This document shows positions 1 to 12,630 of a stretch of 64,000 nucleotides of DNA, piece after piece. A model generated the notes under the pieces. That model was not told the DNA's origin. It saw only the letters and a list, made by a program, of their open reading frames with translations, and did no database searches. The stretch is taken from positions 8,184,001 through 8,248,000 of the forward strand of contig NZ_JACHMF010000001.1 in assembly GCF_014204895.1 (NCBI RefSeq), written 5' to 3'. The stretch is from Paractinoplanes abujensis (lineage in GTDB: Bacteria; Actinomycetota; Actinomycetes; Mycobacteriales; Micromonosporaceae). The position numbers were made by a program, and so were the translations under genes. How positions within the stretch are numbered: the stretch's first letter is position 1; each line of letters starts with the position of its first letter.

Positions 1-2622
1 TCCCGCCGCCGCGGCCAGCACCGGGGCGGGGATCACCGCGGACAGGCCGGCCGTACGGATCGGGTCGGCCACGTCGAGGTCGATGCCGCGGCGCCCGGCG
101 GCCCGGCGCGCAGCCACGAGCAACCGGGCCGCCCGCTCGGTGCGGCCGGTCAAGGCCATCGCGTACGCCCCGGTGTGCAAGCTGGCCAGCACGTTGCCGA
201 TGTCGTCCTCCTCCGCGAAAAGATCCAGGGCCCGCCGTACGGCGGTGAGCGCCTCGGCCGGCCGTACGGGCTCGATCAGCAGGGCCCGGGCCAGCAGCAA
301 CCCGCACATGGCAGCCGTCCAGCTCTGACTCCGGGCGTCCGCCTCGGCCCCGGCCCGGGCCAGTTCGCGGCGGCCCTCCTCCAGCTCGCCCGACCCGGCC
401 AGGGCGGCCCCGAGCGACATCGTGGAGGCGGGCAGGATCCACTCCTCCCCGATCCGGGTCGCCGTCCGCATCGAGCGGCGGGCGGGCTCGACGGCCCGGT
501 CGAACTGGCCGCGGAACGACCAGTAGAGCGACTCGTAGTAGGCGCCCTGAGCGGCCAGGATCTCGCCTTCGTGATCGGGCCGGTCCCGCAGCAGGTCGAG
601 TCCCGCGTACATGTCGGTGGTGGCGCCGAGGTCGCCCGCCATGTAGCGCAGCAGCGAGAGGCTGAGGTGGGCCCGGGCCCGGTCGGTGGGCGGAGCGTCC
701 GGGGCGGCGGCCAGCGCGGCCCGCAGCAGCGGCAGTCCCTCGGCGACGAGCCCGCCCCGGAACCAGAACCATTCCAGCAGGCCGGCCGTGCGCAACGCGG
801 CGACCGGACGCCGGTCCAGGTCGTGGCGGATGCCCGCCCGCAGGTTGGGCAGTTCGCGGTTGAGCACGCGGATGGAGCGGGCCGAGCGGTCGCCCCGCAG
901 CAGCGGCGCGTGCTGCTCGACGAGCCGCCGGACCCAGGCCGCGTGCCGCTCGCGGCTGCCCGTGGGATCGGGATCGTGCTGCCGGCAGTAGGCCCGGACG
1001 ATCTCCAGCAGCCGGTAGCGGGCCGGGGTGACAGTTGTGTCGGCCACCACCACCGAACGGGTGACCAGTGCCGACAGGGCGTCCAGGTCGTCGTCGACGG
1101 CGGACAGCGGGAAGCCGCCCTCGAACGGCCACAGCCGCAGGAGCATGGCACGGTCGTGGGCTCCGAGCAGGTCGACGCTCCAGGCCACCGCGGCCTCCAG
1201 CGTCTCGTGCGGGGCGAGGGCGCCGCGCGGCACCGGGCCCAGCGCGGGGAACCGGTCGCGCAGCATCTCGAGCAGTTCCGCCAGGCCGAGGACCCGGGCT
1301 CGGGCGGCCGCCAGTTCCAGCGCGAGCGGGATGCCGTCGAGGGCCGCGGCCAGACCGGCCAGCGTCGCCGACTCCTCGGGACCGGGCCGCCAGCCGGGGC
1401 GGACACCGGTGATCCGATCGGTCAGCAGCGCGATCGCGTCAGCCGCGGGCAGCGGCGCCACCGGGAGCAGCCTCTCGCCGTCGACCGCCAGCGGTTCCCG
1501 GCTGGTGGCCAGCACCCGCAGGTGGGGGCAGCGGGCGAGCACTTCCAGGGCCAGCTCCGCGACCGCGGCCACGACGTGCTCGCAGTTGTCCAGCAGCAGC
1601 AGGCCGGGCCGGTCACCCAGCGCGGTGGCGATCGCGTCGGTCGTGGCGCCGCGCACCCCGACCGCTGCGGCGACGGCGGCAGGCACCAGCGCCGGCTCGG
1701 TCACGTCGGCCAGGCGGACGAACCACGGGTCGAGCACCGCTGCGTACTCGATCGCCAGCCGGGTCTTGCCCGCGCCACCCGGGCCGACCAGCGTGACCAG
1801 GCGCGCGGAACCGAGCAGCGCGGTCAGGGCGGACAGCTCGGCGGTGCGTCCGAAGAAATGCGAGAGCGGCCGTACGGCGGGAACGGGCCGGGACGGCAGC
1901 AACAACCCCGGGTCCTGGGCCAGCAGCCGGCCCTCCAGCTCCTGCAACGCCGGGCCGGGATCGATGCCGAGGTCGTCGGCGAGCCGCTTGCGCACGCGGC
2001 GCAGCGCGGCCAGCGAGTCGGCCTGCCGGCCACCGCGGTAGAGCGCCAGGATGAGCAGCTCCCAGCGGCGTTCGCGATACGGCTCGGCGGCGACGGCCGC
2101 CTCCAGGTCGCCGGTCACGCCGGGCGCGTCACCGGCGGCCAGACGCGCGGCCAGGCGCTCCTCCTCGGCCACGGCGCGCAACTCCTCCAGGGCCGGGCGG
2201 GCATAGGTGTGCGGCAGGTCGGCGTAGGCGTCGCCCCGCCACCGGGCCAGGGCCGTGTCGAACAGTCGCAACGCCTCGCCCGGACGCTCGCCGGCCAGCA
2301 GCTCACGACCGCGCCGCACATCGGCCGCGAACCGGGCCGCATCGGTGTCGTCGACGGCGAGCCGATACCCCTCACCGGCCCGGGCCAGCGCCGGGCGGCC
2401 CAACGTGCGGCGCAGCCGGGAGACGTACGCCTGCAGGGAGGACGTCGGGTTGGCGGGCGCCTCGTCACCCCAGATCGCCTCGGCCAGCGTGGGCTCCGCG
2501 ACCGGCCGGCCCTCGGCGGCGAGCAACGCGGTGACGAGCCGTCGCGGCAGCGGGCCACCCAGGTCGGCGACCGCGCCGTCCACCTCGATCTCGGTGGACC
2601 CGAGCACCTTGCCGATCAGCAC
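1..2622 (-). CDS. AfsR/SARP-type transcriptional regulator (BTAD + NB-ARC), C-terminus off the window
   Basis: A minus-strand frame stays open from a GTG at 2622 to base 1, giving 874 visible residues and no stop, so the gene is cut by the left edge. Residues ~1-90 form an OmpR-type winged helix (SLQAYVSRLRRTLG), ~95-237 a bacterial transcriptional activation (BTAD) domain, and a P-loop (VGPGGAGKTRLA, ~279-290) opens an NB-ARC ATPase, followed by TPR-like helices. This is the architecture of AfsR-like pathway activators. An upstream ATG is followed at once by TGA, so GTG 2622 is the best start; no strong ribosome site precedes it. It is divergent from the hemerythrin-like gene, with a palindrome between them. 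Targets cannot be deduced from the sequence. Confidence 0.9.
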   Translation of the reverse strand, partial: MLIGKVLGSTEIEVDGAVADLGGPLPRRLVTALLAAEGRPVAEPTLAEAIWGDEAPANPTSSLQAYVSRLRRTLGRPALARAGEGYRLAVDDTDAARFAADVRRGRELLAGERPGEALRLFDTALARWRGDAYADLPHTYARPALEELRAVAEEERLAARLAAGDAPGVTGDLEAAVAAEPYRERRWELLILALYRGGRQADSLAALRRVRKRLADDLGIDPGPALQELEGRLLAQDPGLLLPSRPVPAVRPLSHFFGRTAELSALTALLGSARLVTLVGPGGAGKTRLAIEYAAVLDPWFVRLADVTEPALVPAAVAAAVGVRGATTDAIATALGDRPGLLLLDNCEHVVAAVAELALEVLARCPHLRVLATSREPLAVDGERLLPVAPLPAADAIALLTDRITGVRPGWRPGPEESATLAGLAAALDGIPLALELAAARARVLGLAELLEMLRDRFPALGPVPRGALAPHETLEAAVAWSVDLLGAHDRAMLLRLWPFEGGFPLSAVDDDLDALSALVTRSVVVADTTVTPARYRLLEIVRAYCRQHDPDPTGSRERHAAWVRRLVEQHAPLLRGDRSARSIRVLNRELPNLRAGIRHDLDRRPVAALRTAGLLEWFWFRGGLVAEGLPLLRAALAAAPDAPPTDRARAHLSLSLLRYMAGDLGATTDMYAGLDLLRDRPDHEGEILAAQGAYYESLYWSFRGQFDRAVEPARRSMRTATRIGEEWILPASTMSLGAALAGSGELEEGRRELARAGAEADARSQSWTAAMCGLLLARALLIEPVRPAEALTAVRRALDLFAEEDDIGNVLASLHTGAYAMALTGRTERAARLLVAARRAAGRRGIDLDVADPIRTAGLSAVIPAPVLAAAAG

Positions 2623-2648
2623 GGGTCAGAGCATAGGAGTGCAGGTGG

Positions 2649-2667
2649 CTTGCAGGCAGTCTGCAAG
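2649..2667. promoter_or_regulatory. 19-bp inverted repeat between divergent genes (candidate operator)
   Basis: The arms CTTGCAG and CTGCAAG are separated by 5 nt and lie between the SARP start (2622) and the hemerythrin-like start (2690). Position and symmetry suggest a regulator site; which protein binds is unknown. SARPs usually bind direct repeats, so another regulator is possible. Confidence 0.4.
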
Positions 2668-2689
2668 TCGACGTTGCGACTGTGGACGC

Positions 2690-3355
2690 ATGACTTCGGC
2701 TTCCACCATCGAACGCACCGACACCTGGGACATGGTCCTCGTCCACCGGGTGTTCCGGCGCGAGTTCCGCATCCTGCCCGCCCTGGTACGCGCGGTCGCG
2801 CCCGGCGACACGGCCCGCGCCGAGGTGCTCGGCGCCCACCTGGCCAACATCGCGCTCGGGCTGCACCACCATCACAGCGCCGAGGACGATCTGGTCTGGC
2901 CGCTGCTGCTGCGACGGGCGAAGATGCACGCCGGCCTGATCCACCGGATGGAGGCGCAGCACCACCGCCTGCACGAGCCGCTCCAGCGGATCAACGAGCT
3001 CCTGCCGCGGTGGCGCGACCGCGCGCTCGCCGACGACCGGGACGAGCTGGCCGACGTGATCGCGCAGGCGGCGGTCGCCCTCGACGAGCACCTGGCCGAC
3101 GAGGAGCGCGAGATCCTGCCGTTGATCGAGGAGCACCTCACCCCGGCCGAGTGGAAGGCAGTCGGCGACCGGGGCAAGGAGGTGCTGCCCAAGGGCAAGA
3201 TGGCGCTCGTCTTCCTCGGCTCGATCCTGGAGGAGGCCTCCGAGGCGGAACGGCGCCGCTTCCTCGGCGAACTGCCTCTGCCCGTACGGCTGCTGTGGCG
3301 GCTCGCCGGGGAGCGGACCTACATCGCGTCGCGCGATCGGGTGCGCGTCTACTGA
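2690..3355 (+). CDS. Hemerythrin-like (HHE cation-binding) domain protein
   Basis: The 221-aa protein is mostly helical with candidate iron ligands in the expected order: H19, a HHHH stretch (59-62) followed by E65, H91/H92/H95 and the DEHLADEERE stretch (~132-141). Hemerythrin-like proteins bind O2, NO or act as di-iron sensors in the cytoplasm; the role here is inferred only from the fold. The ATG at 2690 is chosen because it lies just after the intergenic palindrome and gives a complete HHE domain. The last 7 bases overlap the end of the convergent SAM hydrolase gene. The C-terminal ~60 residues (KGKMALVFLGSILEEAS onward) lie outside the core domain. Confidence 0.85.
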   Translation: MTSASTIERTDTWDMVLVHRVFRREFRILPALVRAVAPGDTARAEVLGAHLANIALGLHHHHSAEDDLVWPLLLRRAKMHAGLIHRMEAQHHRLHEPLQRINELLPRWRDRALADDRDELADVIAQAAVALDEHLADEEREILPLIEEHLTPAEWKAVGDRGKEVLPKGKMALVFLGSILEEASEAERRRFLGELPLPVRLLWRLAGERTYIASRDRVRVY

Positions 3356-4128
3356 CGTGTGGCGATCTTGACGACGTCGCCGGGGGTGACCGAGAGCACG
3401 ACGACCGCCCGGCCGTTGTTCACGGCGATCGCCACGTGACCGGCCGAATCCTCGAAGACCAACAGGTCGCCCTGGCCGACGTCGGCGAACGTGCGGCCCA
3501 GGCGAGCGCTGACCGTGCCGTTGAGCACGAGATCCGTGCCCAGGCCGCGCAACTGGTCGCCGCCCGCGGCCAACTGGACGTTGCCGAACCGGTCGACGGT
3601 GAGCACCTCGGCCTCGACCCAGCCGTCGCCGACCGTGACGACGGGGTCGGGCAGGCGTACGAGGGAATCCTTGTCGACCTCGGGGCCGGCCTCCGCGGGC
3701 TTGGCGCCGAGGGCGAGCCGGGCCCCCGCCGGAGCGAAGACGTCACGCCCGTGGAACGTGCTGGAGACGGTGCCGTCGCTGCGGATCTCGTGCGCCGCCT
3801 CGATGCCCCCCAGCGCCTCGGCGGCCCAGATCAGCAGGCCGTTGTCGGGGCCGACGAGCAGCCCGTTGGGCGTGGTGAGCACGACACCGCGGCGGGACGT
3901 GCCCACACCGGGGTCGACCACGGCGACGTGCACGCTCGGGGGCAGATGCGGCGCCGTCTGCGCCAGCACCGCCGCGCCGCGGGCCACATCGGCCGGGGGC
4001 ACGTGATGTGTGACGTCGATGACGCGCACATCAGGCGCGATACGGGCGATCGACCCGTGGCACGCCGCGACGAAGCCGTCGAACGTTCCGTAGTCGGTGG
4101 TGAAACTGATCCATGCATACCCGGCCAT
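3349..4128 (-). CDS. SAM hydrolase / S-adenosyl-L-methionine hydroxide adenosyltransferase family (DUF62)
   Basis: The 259-aa protein begins MAGYAWISFTTDYGT and has the family motifs: N-terminal TTDYG with the conserved Asp, VVDPGVGTSRRG in the middle, VGPDNGLL, and HGRDVFAPAGA. Members of this family cleave SAM to adenosine and methionine using hydroxide; fluorinases and chlorinases are relatives that use halide. Length matches the hydrolase group, and I do not see the extra loop that marks fluorinases, though this is judged by eye. The ATG at 4128 is preferred over upstream in-frame starts because the conserved fold starts there. It is convergent with the hemerythrin-like gene (7-bp overlap). 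Confidence 0.88.
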   Translation of the reverse strand: MAGYAWISFTTDYGTFDGFVAACHGSIARIAPDVRVIDVTHHVPPADVARGAAVLAQTAPHLPPSVHVAVVDPGVGTSRRGVVLTTPNGLLVGPDNGLLIWAAEALGGIEAAHEIRSDGTVSSTFHGRDVFAPAGARLALGAKPAEAGPEVDKDSLVRLPDPVVTVGDGWVEAEVLTVDRFGNVQLAAGGDQLRGLGTDLVLNGTVSARLGRTFADVGQGDLLVFEDSAGHVAIAVNNGRAVVVLSVTPGDVVKIATRQ

Positions 4129-4213
4129 GGTGAGAAACGTTACTGCCTTGCTACGGATCGTGTGTGGCAGGTTCCACAGGGCGCGCCGGATCCGATCTGG
4201 CAGGGTTGGAGTC

Positions 4214-5140
4214 ATGCGTCTCGTGATCTTCACCGAACCCCAGCAGGGGGCCAGCCACGACGATCTGCGCAAAGTCGCGCAGACGGCCGAGGCCAGCGGC
4301 TACGACGGGTTCTTCCGGTCCGACCACTACCTCACGATGGGTGGCGACGGGCTGCCCGGGCCCAGCGACGCGTGGCTGACCCTGGCCGCACTGGCGGTGC
4401 AGACCTCCCGCATCCGGCTCGGCACGCTGGTCACGTCGGCCACCTTCCGGCTGCCCGGCCCGCTGGCCATCGCGGTCGCTCAAGCCGACCAGATCAGCGG
4501 CGGCCGCATCGAGTTCGGGCTCGGTGGCGGCTGGTTCGAGGCCGAGCACACCGCCTACGGCATCCCGTTCCCGCCGGTCGGCGAGCGCTTCGACCGGCTC
4601 GAGGAACAGCTCGAGATCATCACCGGTCTGTGGTCGACGCCGCTCGGCCGCACCTACGACTTCCAGGGCAAGCACTACCAGATCAACGACTCGCCGGCCC
4701 TGCCCAAGCCGGCGCAGGCGCCGCGCCCGCCGGTGATCGTCGGCGGTCACGGCAAGAAGCGGACGCCCGCGCTGGCCGCCCGCTTCGCCGACGAGTTCAA
4801 CGTCCCGTTCTCCAAGGTGGCCGACATCGCGCCGATGTACGAGCGGGTGCGGGCGGCCTCAGCGGCCATCGGGCGCGCGACCCCGCCGGCGTTCTCGGCC
4901 GCGGCGGTGCTCTGCGTGGGCCGCGACGACGCCGAGGTCCGCCGGCGGGCCGCGGCGATCGGTCGCGAGGTCGACGAGATGCGCGAGAACGGTGGTGTGG
5001 TCGGCACCCCCGACCAGGCGGCCGAGATCATCCGGGCCTACGGGGAGGCCGGCGCCACCCGCATGTTCCTGCAGGTGCTCGACGTGGGCGACCTCGACCA
5101 CATCGAGCTGGTCGCTTCCGCGGTGGCGCCGCAGCTCTGA
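4214..5140 (+). CDS. LLM-class F420-dependent oxidoreductase
   Basis: A 308-aa TIM-barrel flavin/F420 oxidoreductase of the luciferase-like monooxygenase family. It starts MRLVIFTEPQ, has GYDGFFRSDHY near the N-terminus, the ISGGRIEFGLGGGWFEAEH core motif, and a typical C-terminal GTPDQAAEIIRAYGEAGATR segment. F420-dependent members catalyse hydride transfer on unknown substrates; no neighbour reveals the substrate. The hexamer CAGGGT at 4201-4206 lies 7 nt before the ATG, fitting a leaderless promoter. It is divergent from the SAM hydrolase. Confidence 0.9.
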   Translation: MRLVIFTEPQQGASHDDLRKVAQTAEASGYDGFFRSDHYLTMGGDGLPGPSDAWLTLAALAVQTSRIRLGTLVTSATFRLPGPLAIAVAQADQISGGRIEFGLGGGWFEAEHTAYGIPFPPVGERFDRLEEQLEIITGLWSTPLGRTYDFQGKHYQINDSPALPKPAQAPRPPVIVGGHGKKRTPALAARFADEFNVPFSKVADIAPMYERVRAASAAIGRATPPAFSAAAVLCVGRDDAEVRRRAAAIGREVDEMRENGGVVGTPDQAAEIIRAYGEAGATRMFLQVLDVGDLDHIELVASAVAPQL

Positions 5141-5145
5141 CCGCC

Positions 5146-5250
5146 GTCCGCTTGTGGGCGGTCCGCTTGTGGGCCGTCCGCCGTGGGCCGTCTGCTTTCG
5201 CCGCGTCCGTATTCGGGTCGGCCGCCTCGCCGCGTCCGCTTGTGGGCCGC
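5146..5250 (+). repeat. Degenerate ~15-bp tandem repeat in a convergent intergenic gap
   Basis: Units of the type GTCCGCTTGTGGGCC start at 5146, 5161 and 5176, then decay (5190 onward), with a clean copy again at 5234. The array fills the gap between the LLM gene stop and the end of the NmrA-like gene. No gene is seen in it. Confidence 0.7.
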
Positions 5251-5254
5251 CGCC

Positions 5255-6016
5255 TCAGAATCTCGCGCGGTTGCGGTCAGCCCAAGCCCGGAACGGGGCC
5301 GGCCGGCGGCCGAGGATCTGCTCGGCGTCGTCCGTGACGATCGCGTTGTGGCCGTCCCGGACGAAACGGGCGCCGTCCGCGAAGACACCGACCCCCTCGG
5401 GTGGCGTGTCTTTCGCGGTGGCGCCCACCCCGAGGATCTCGCCGAGGACCGCCACCTGCTCGGGCACCGTGATCAGCTCGGGCCCGGTCAGCGTGTAGGT
5501 CCGTCCATGATGGTCGTCGCCGGTCAGCGCCTCGGCGGCGACCTCGGCGACGTCGTCCGGATCGATCACGCCCTGCCGGCCGTCGCCCCAGAAATTCGCG
5601 ATCGGCCGCCCCGCCCTGATGTCGGGCGCCCAGGCCAGCGAGTTCGACGCGAACGTGGTCGGCCGCAGAATCGTCCATCGCAACCCGCTCGCCCGGACCG
5701 CCACCTCGCCCGGCTGATGCCAGCCGCCCAGCCGGTCGTCGTCAGCCCCGATGGCCGACAGCTTGACCACCCGGCCGATCCCCGCGTCGAGGGCGGCCCG
5801 CAGATTGCGCCGATCATGCTCCGCGATCTCCGGTCCCGCCGGCGCGACCAGATAGATCGCATCAGCCGGAACGATCCCCGTCGTGACCGTCAGTCCCTTC
5901 CTGGGCCGGACACGGGCCGGCTCGCGGGTGACCGCGGTGACCGGGTGATCGCGGGCGAGCAGCGCCTCGATCAGGGCGGAGCCGGTAGTGCCGGTGGCAC
6001 CGAGAACCAGAATCAT
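5255..6016 (-). CDS. NAD(P)-binding NmrA-like oxidoreductase
   Basis: A 253-aa Rossmann-fold protein starting MILVLGATGTTGSALIEALL, the dinucleotide-binding motif of the NmrA / atypical SDR group. Further family features are the LRWTILRPTTFASN segment and the DPDDVAEVAAEAL motif. It is probably a redox-sensing or reductase-type cytoplasmic protein with unknown substrate. The ATG at 6016 puts the nucleotide fold at residue 1; a GTG three codons earlier (6025) is an alternative. It is divergent from the AraC-type regulator, a common arrangement for a regulator and its target. Confidence 0.85.
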   Translation of the reverse strand: MILVLGATGTTGSALIEALLARDHPVTAVTREPARVRPRKGLTVTTGIVPADAIYLVAPAGPEIAEHDRRNLRAALDAGIGRVVKLSAIGADDDRLGGWHQPGEVAVRASGLRWTILRPTTFASNSLAWAPDIRAGRPIANFWGDGRQGVIDPDDVAEVAAEALTGDDHHGRTYTLTGPELITVPEQVAVLGEILGVGATAKDTPPEGVGVFADGARFVRDGHNAIVTDDAEQILGRRPAPFRAWADRNRARF

Positions 6017-6089
6017 GCCACCCACCGTGCCGTCGGCCGGGCCCGGCGTATTGGAAGTTTCGGCACTCCCCGGCCGGACATCGGAGGGC

Positions 6090-6095
6090 TAGCGT
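6090..6095 (+). promoter_or_regulatory. -10 hexamer TAGCGT, leaderless start of the AraC-type gene
   Basis: TAGCGT ends 6 nt before the GTG at 6102, a spacing that makes the start codon the likely transcript 5' end. Confidence 0.45.
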
Positions 6096-6101
6096 GGACC
6101 C

Positions 6102-7019
6102 GTGCTGGCCGACCCCGAAGTGATCGCGCTGACCGACGGCACGACGGCGGTCCAGCTGCCCGACCCCGCCACGGCGCTCGCGTTCCGCACCACGACAACC
6201 GGCCGGAGCGACCTGTACGTGGTGGGGCCGCGCACCCGGGGCCGCTACCACCCGGTCAAGGGCGTCCCGGTCTGCGTACGGCTGCGGTTGCGCCCCGGCG
6301 TGGCCCGGGCCACGCTCGGGGTGCCGGTGCAGGCCCTGGTCGACAAGACGCTGCCGCTGACCGACCTGTGGGGCCCGGACGCCACGGAGGTGGCCGACGC
6401 CCTGATCGCCGCCGGGCGGGACACCACCCGGGTGCTGGCCGTGCTGCAGGATGCGATCGGCGCGCGCGTCGCCGGACAGGCAGGCGGTCTGCTGGCGGCG
6501 GCCGTCCGTGAACTGTCCACTGTGCCCCGTCTGGCCGACGTGGCCGCCCGGCTCGGCGTCAGCGAACGGCACCTGCGCAACATCTTCGCCCGCGAGACCG
6601 GCCTTTCACCCAAGCACTACGCCCGCATCACCCGCGTGCGCCGCGTCCTCGCCCAGGCCGACGCCTCCCGCGTGCGCCGCGTCCTCGATCAGGTCGACGC
6701 CTCTCGGGTGCGCCACGCTCCCGACCAGGCGGACGCCTCCCGGGTGCGCCACGCGCCCGGCCAGGCCGACGCCTCCCTGGTGCGCCACGCGCCCGACCAG
6801 GCCGACGCCTCCCGGGTGCGCCACGCTCCCGGCCAAGCCGGCGCCGCCCGGCGGTGGGCCGCCGTGGCCGACGACGCCGGATTCTTCGACCAGGCCCACA
6901 TGATCAGCGACTTTCGCTCGTTCATGGGCGTGACCCCTGCGGCCTACGCGGCCGGCCGCCTCCCACCCGCGACCCCCTGCGCCGAACTGGCCCGCCTGGC
7001 GGCAACCGCCCAGGTGTGA
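6102..7019 (+). CDS. AraC-family transcriptional regulator with a repeat insertion in its DNA-binding domain
   Basis: A 305-aa regulator. The N-terminal ~130 residues form an AraC-type sensor region. The first HTH is clear (LADVAARLGVSERHLRNIFARETGLSPKHYARI, split around residues ~146-178) and the second is clear near the C-terminus (WAAVADDAGFFDQAHMISDFR, then MGVTPAAYAAG). Between them, residues 179-250 are six copies of a 12-residue unit (VRHAPDQADASR type), inserted in the helix that normally joins the two HTHs within about 10-15 residues. The frame is intact. The GTG at 6102 follows a TAGCGT hexamer. It faces the NmrA-like gene and ends convergently with lhr. Confidence 0.88.
   Translation: MLADPEVIALTDGTTAVQLPDPATALAFRTTTTGRSDLYVVGPRTRGRYHPVKGVPVCVRLRLRPGVARATLGVPVQALVDKTLPLTDLWGPDATEVADALIAAGRDTTRVLAVLQDAIGARVAGQAGGLLAAAVRELSTVPRLADVAARLGVSERHLRNIFARETGLSPKHYARITRVRRVLAQADASRVRRVLDQVDASRVRHAPDQADASRVRHAPGQADASLVRHAPDQADASRVRHAPGQAGAARRWAAVADDAGFFDQAHMISDFRSFMGVTPAAYAAGRLPPATPCAELARLAATAQV
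6636..6851 (+). repeat. Six 36-bp tandem units inside the AraC regulator
   Basis: Units start at 6636, 6672, 6708, 6744, 6780 and 6816; each encodes 12 residues. Units 3-5 are nearly identical, units 1-2 retain the ancestral VRRVL sequence, and unit 6 runs into RRWAAVADD. The phase is codon-exact, so copy number changes would not break the frame. Confidence 0.97.
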
Positions 7020-7052
7020 GCAGTCGCGGCCGATCTCGGCGCACCGCCACGA

Positions 7053-7065
7053 CTGAGCCGGCGGC

Positions 7066-7069
<4 letters not shown>
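7053..7069. terminator. Small inverted repeat at the AraC/lhr convergent end
   Basis: CTGAGCC-GGC-GGCTCAG forms a perfect 7-bp stem that overlaps the lhr stop codon. It has no T-tract, so it is only a candidate terminator. Confidence 0.35.
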
Positions 7070-11607
<4,538 letters not shown>

Positions 11608-11755
11608 GGATCCATGCTCCCTCGGGGGTACGACAAAAACCGAACCCTCGCGAAATGGTCATCCGGGCACGGGGCGGACGTCCGGGCAGCGAAATTTCCT
11701 GACCGCGCGCACCATGGTGTGAACGAACGACGCTGGATAAACATGGGCGCCACTG

Positions 11756-11763
11756 AAAGGAGG
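11756..11763 (+). promoter_or_regulatory. Ribosome binding site fixing the DUF4397 gene start
   Basis: GAAAGGAGG-type sequence ends about 5 nt before the ATG at 11768 and decides that start. Confidence 0.7.
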
Positions 11764-11767
11764 CTCC

Positions 11768-12622
11768 ATGGTCCTCCCGGTCCGCCCTCTGCGGCGCCTC
11801 GCGGCCGGTGCCGCCGCGCTGGCGATCGTCCTGCTCACCGCGGCCCCGGCGCGCGCCGCCGCGGGCAGTGGCTATGTGCGCCTGGCCCACCTCTCGCCGG
11901 ACACCCCCGCGGTCGACGTCTACCTGCGGTCCACCACCGGTGCGGTCGAGCCGCAGACGTTCCGCGCGGTGGCCTACGGCGACATGTCGCGTTACCTGCG
12001 GCTGCCCACCGGGGCCTACCAGGTCGCCATGCGCAAGGCCGGCGCCCCCGCGAGCGAGCCGCCTGTTATCACCACCGAGGTCGGCGTGGCCGACAGGGGC
12101 GCCTACACGGTGGCCGGCGTGGGCCGCTTCGCCGACCTGGGTCTGCGCGTGCTCAAGGACGATCTGCGCCTGCCCGACCCCGGCAAGTCGAAGGTGCGCA
12201 TCATCCAGGCCTCGGTCAAGGCGCCCGTGCTCGACGTGGCGGGCAAGAACGGCACGAAGATCGCGGACAGCGTCCAGTTCGCCACGACGACCGCCTACCG
12301 CGAGGTCAACCCCGGCCGCTGGAGCGTGCGGGTCGTGCCCGCGGGCGGTGGCAACACCAGCGAACTGCCCTGCACGCTGGGCGCGGGCAGCGTCTACTCG
12401 CTGATCGTGCTGGACGACGACGGGGGCGGCCTCAAACCGGAATTGCACGTCGACGCGGAACGCCAAGGCACCGTCCCGCTGGGCAGCGTCGCCACCGGCG
12501 CCGGTGGCACAGCCCTCAGCGACCGCCCGGCCGGCCCACTCGTCGCGGCCGCGGCCGCGGTCGCCGCCCTGATCACGGGTGCGTCGGTGATTGCCCTCCG
12601 CCGCCGGTCCCGCACGGCCTGA
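11768..12622 (+). CDS. Secreted DUF4397 domain protein with C-terminal membrane anchor
   Basis: A 284-aa envelope protein. Residues ~1-35 are a signal peptide (RRLAAGAAALAIVLLTAAPARA), followed by a DUF4397 domain with VRLAHLSPDTPAVDVYL, YLRLPTGAYQVAM and VRIIQASVKAPVLDV motifs. The end has a hydrophobic helix (LVAAAAAVAALITGASVIAL) and a basic RRRSRTA tail, the layout of a membrane-held surface protein, but I see no LPxTG motif before it. The gene is 8 bp upstream of the class F sortase and very likely cotranscribed with it. Function of DUF4397 is unknown. Confidence 0.88.
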   Translation: MVLPVRPLRRLAAGAAALAIVLLTAAPARAAAGSGYVRLAHLSPDTPAVDVYLRSTTGAVEPQTFRAVAYGDMSRYLRLPTGAYQVAMRKAGAPASEPPVITTEVGVADRGAYTVAGVGRFADLGLRVLKDDLRLPDPGKSKVRIIQASVKAPVLDVAGKNGTKIADSVQFATTTAYREVNPGRWSVRVVPAGGGNTSELPCTLGAGSVYSLIVLDDDGGGLKPELHVDAERQGTVPLGSVATGAGGTALSDRPAGPLVAAAAAVAALITGASVIALRRRSRTA

Positions 12623-12630
12623 GGCCCCCG

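Noticed and set aside
3349-4128. Fluorinase/chlorinase identity for the DUF62 protein
   Set aside because: The motifs fit SAM hydroxide hydrolases and there are no neighbouring halometabolite genes; I cannot see the fluorinase loop.
175-5337. A 1,720-codon open frame on the plus strand
   Set aside because: It lies antisense to the SARP gene and runs across four unrelated, well-supported genes; its protein is Arg/Gln/Pro-rich with no domain. High GC removes stop codons from antisense frames.
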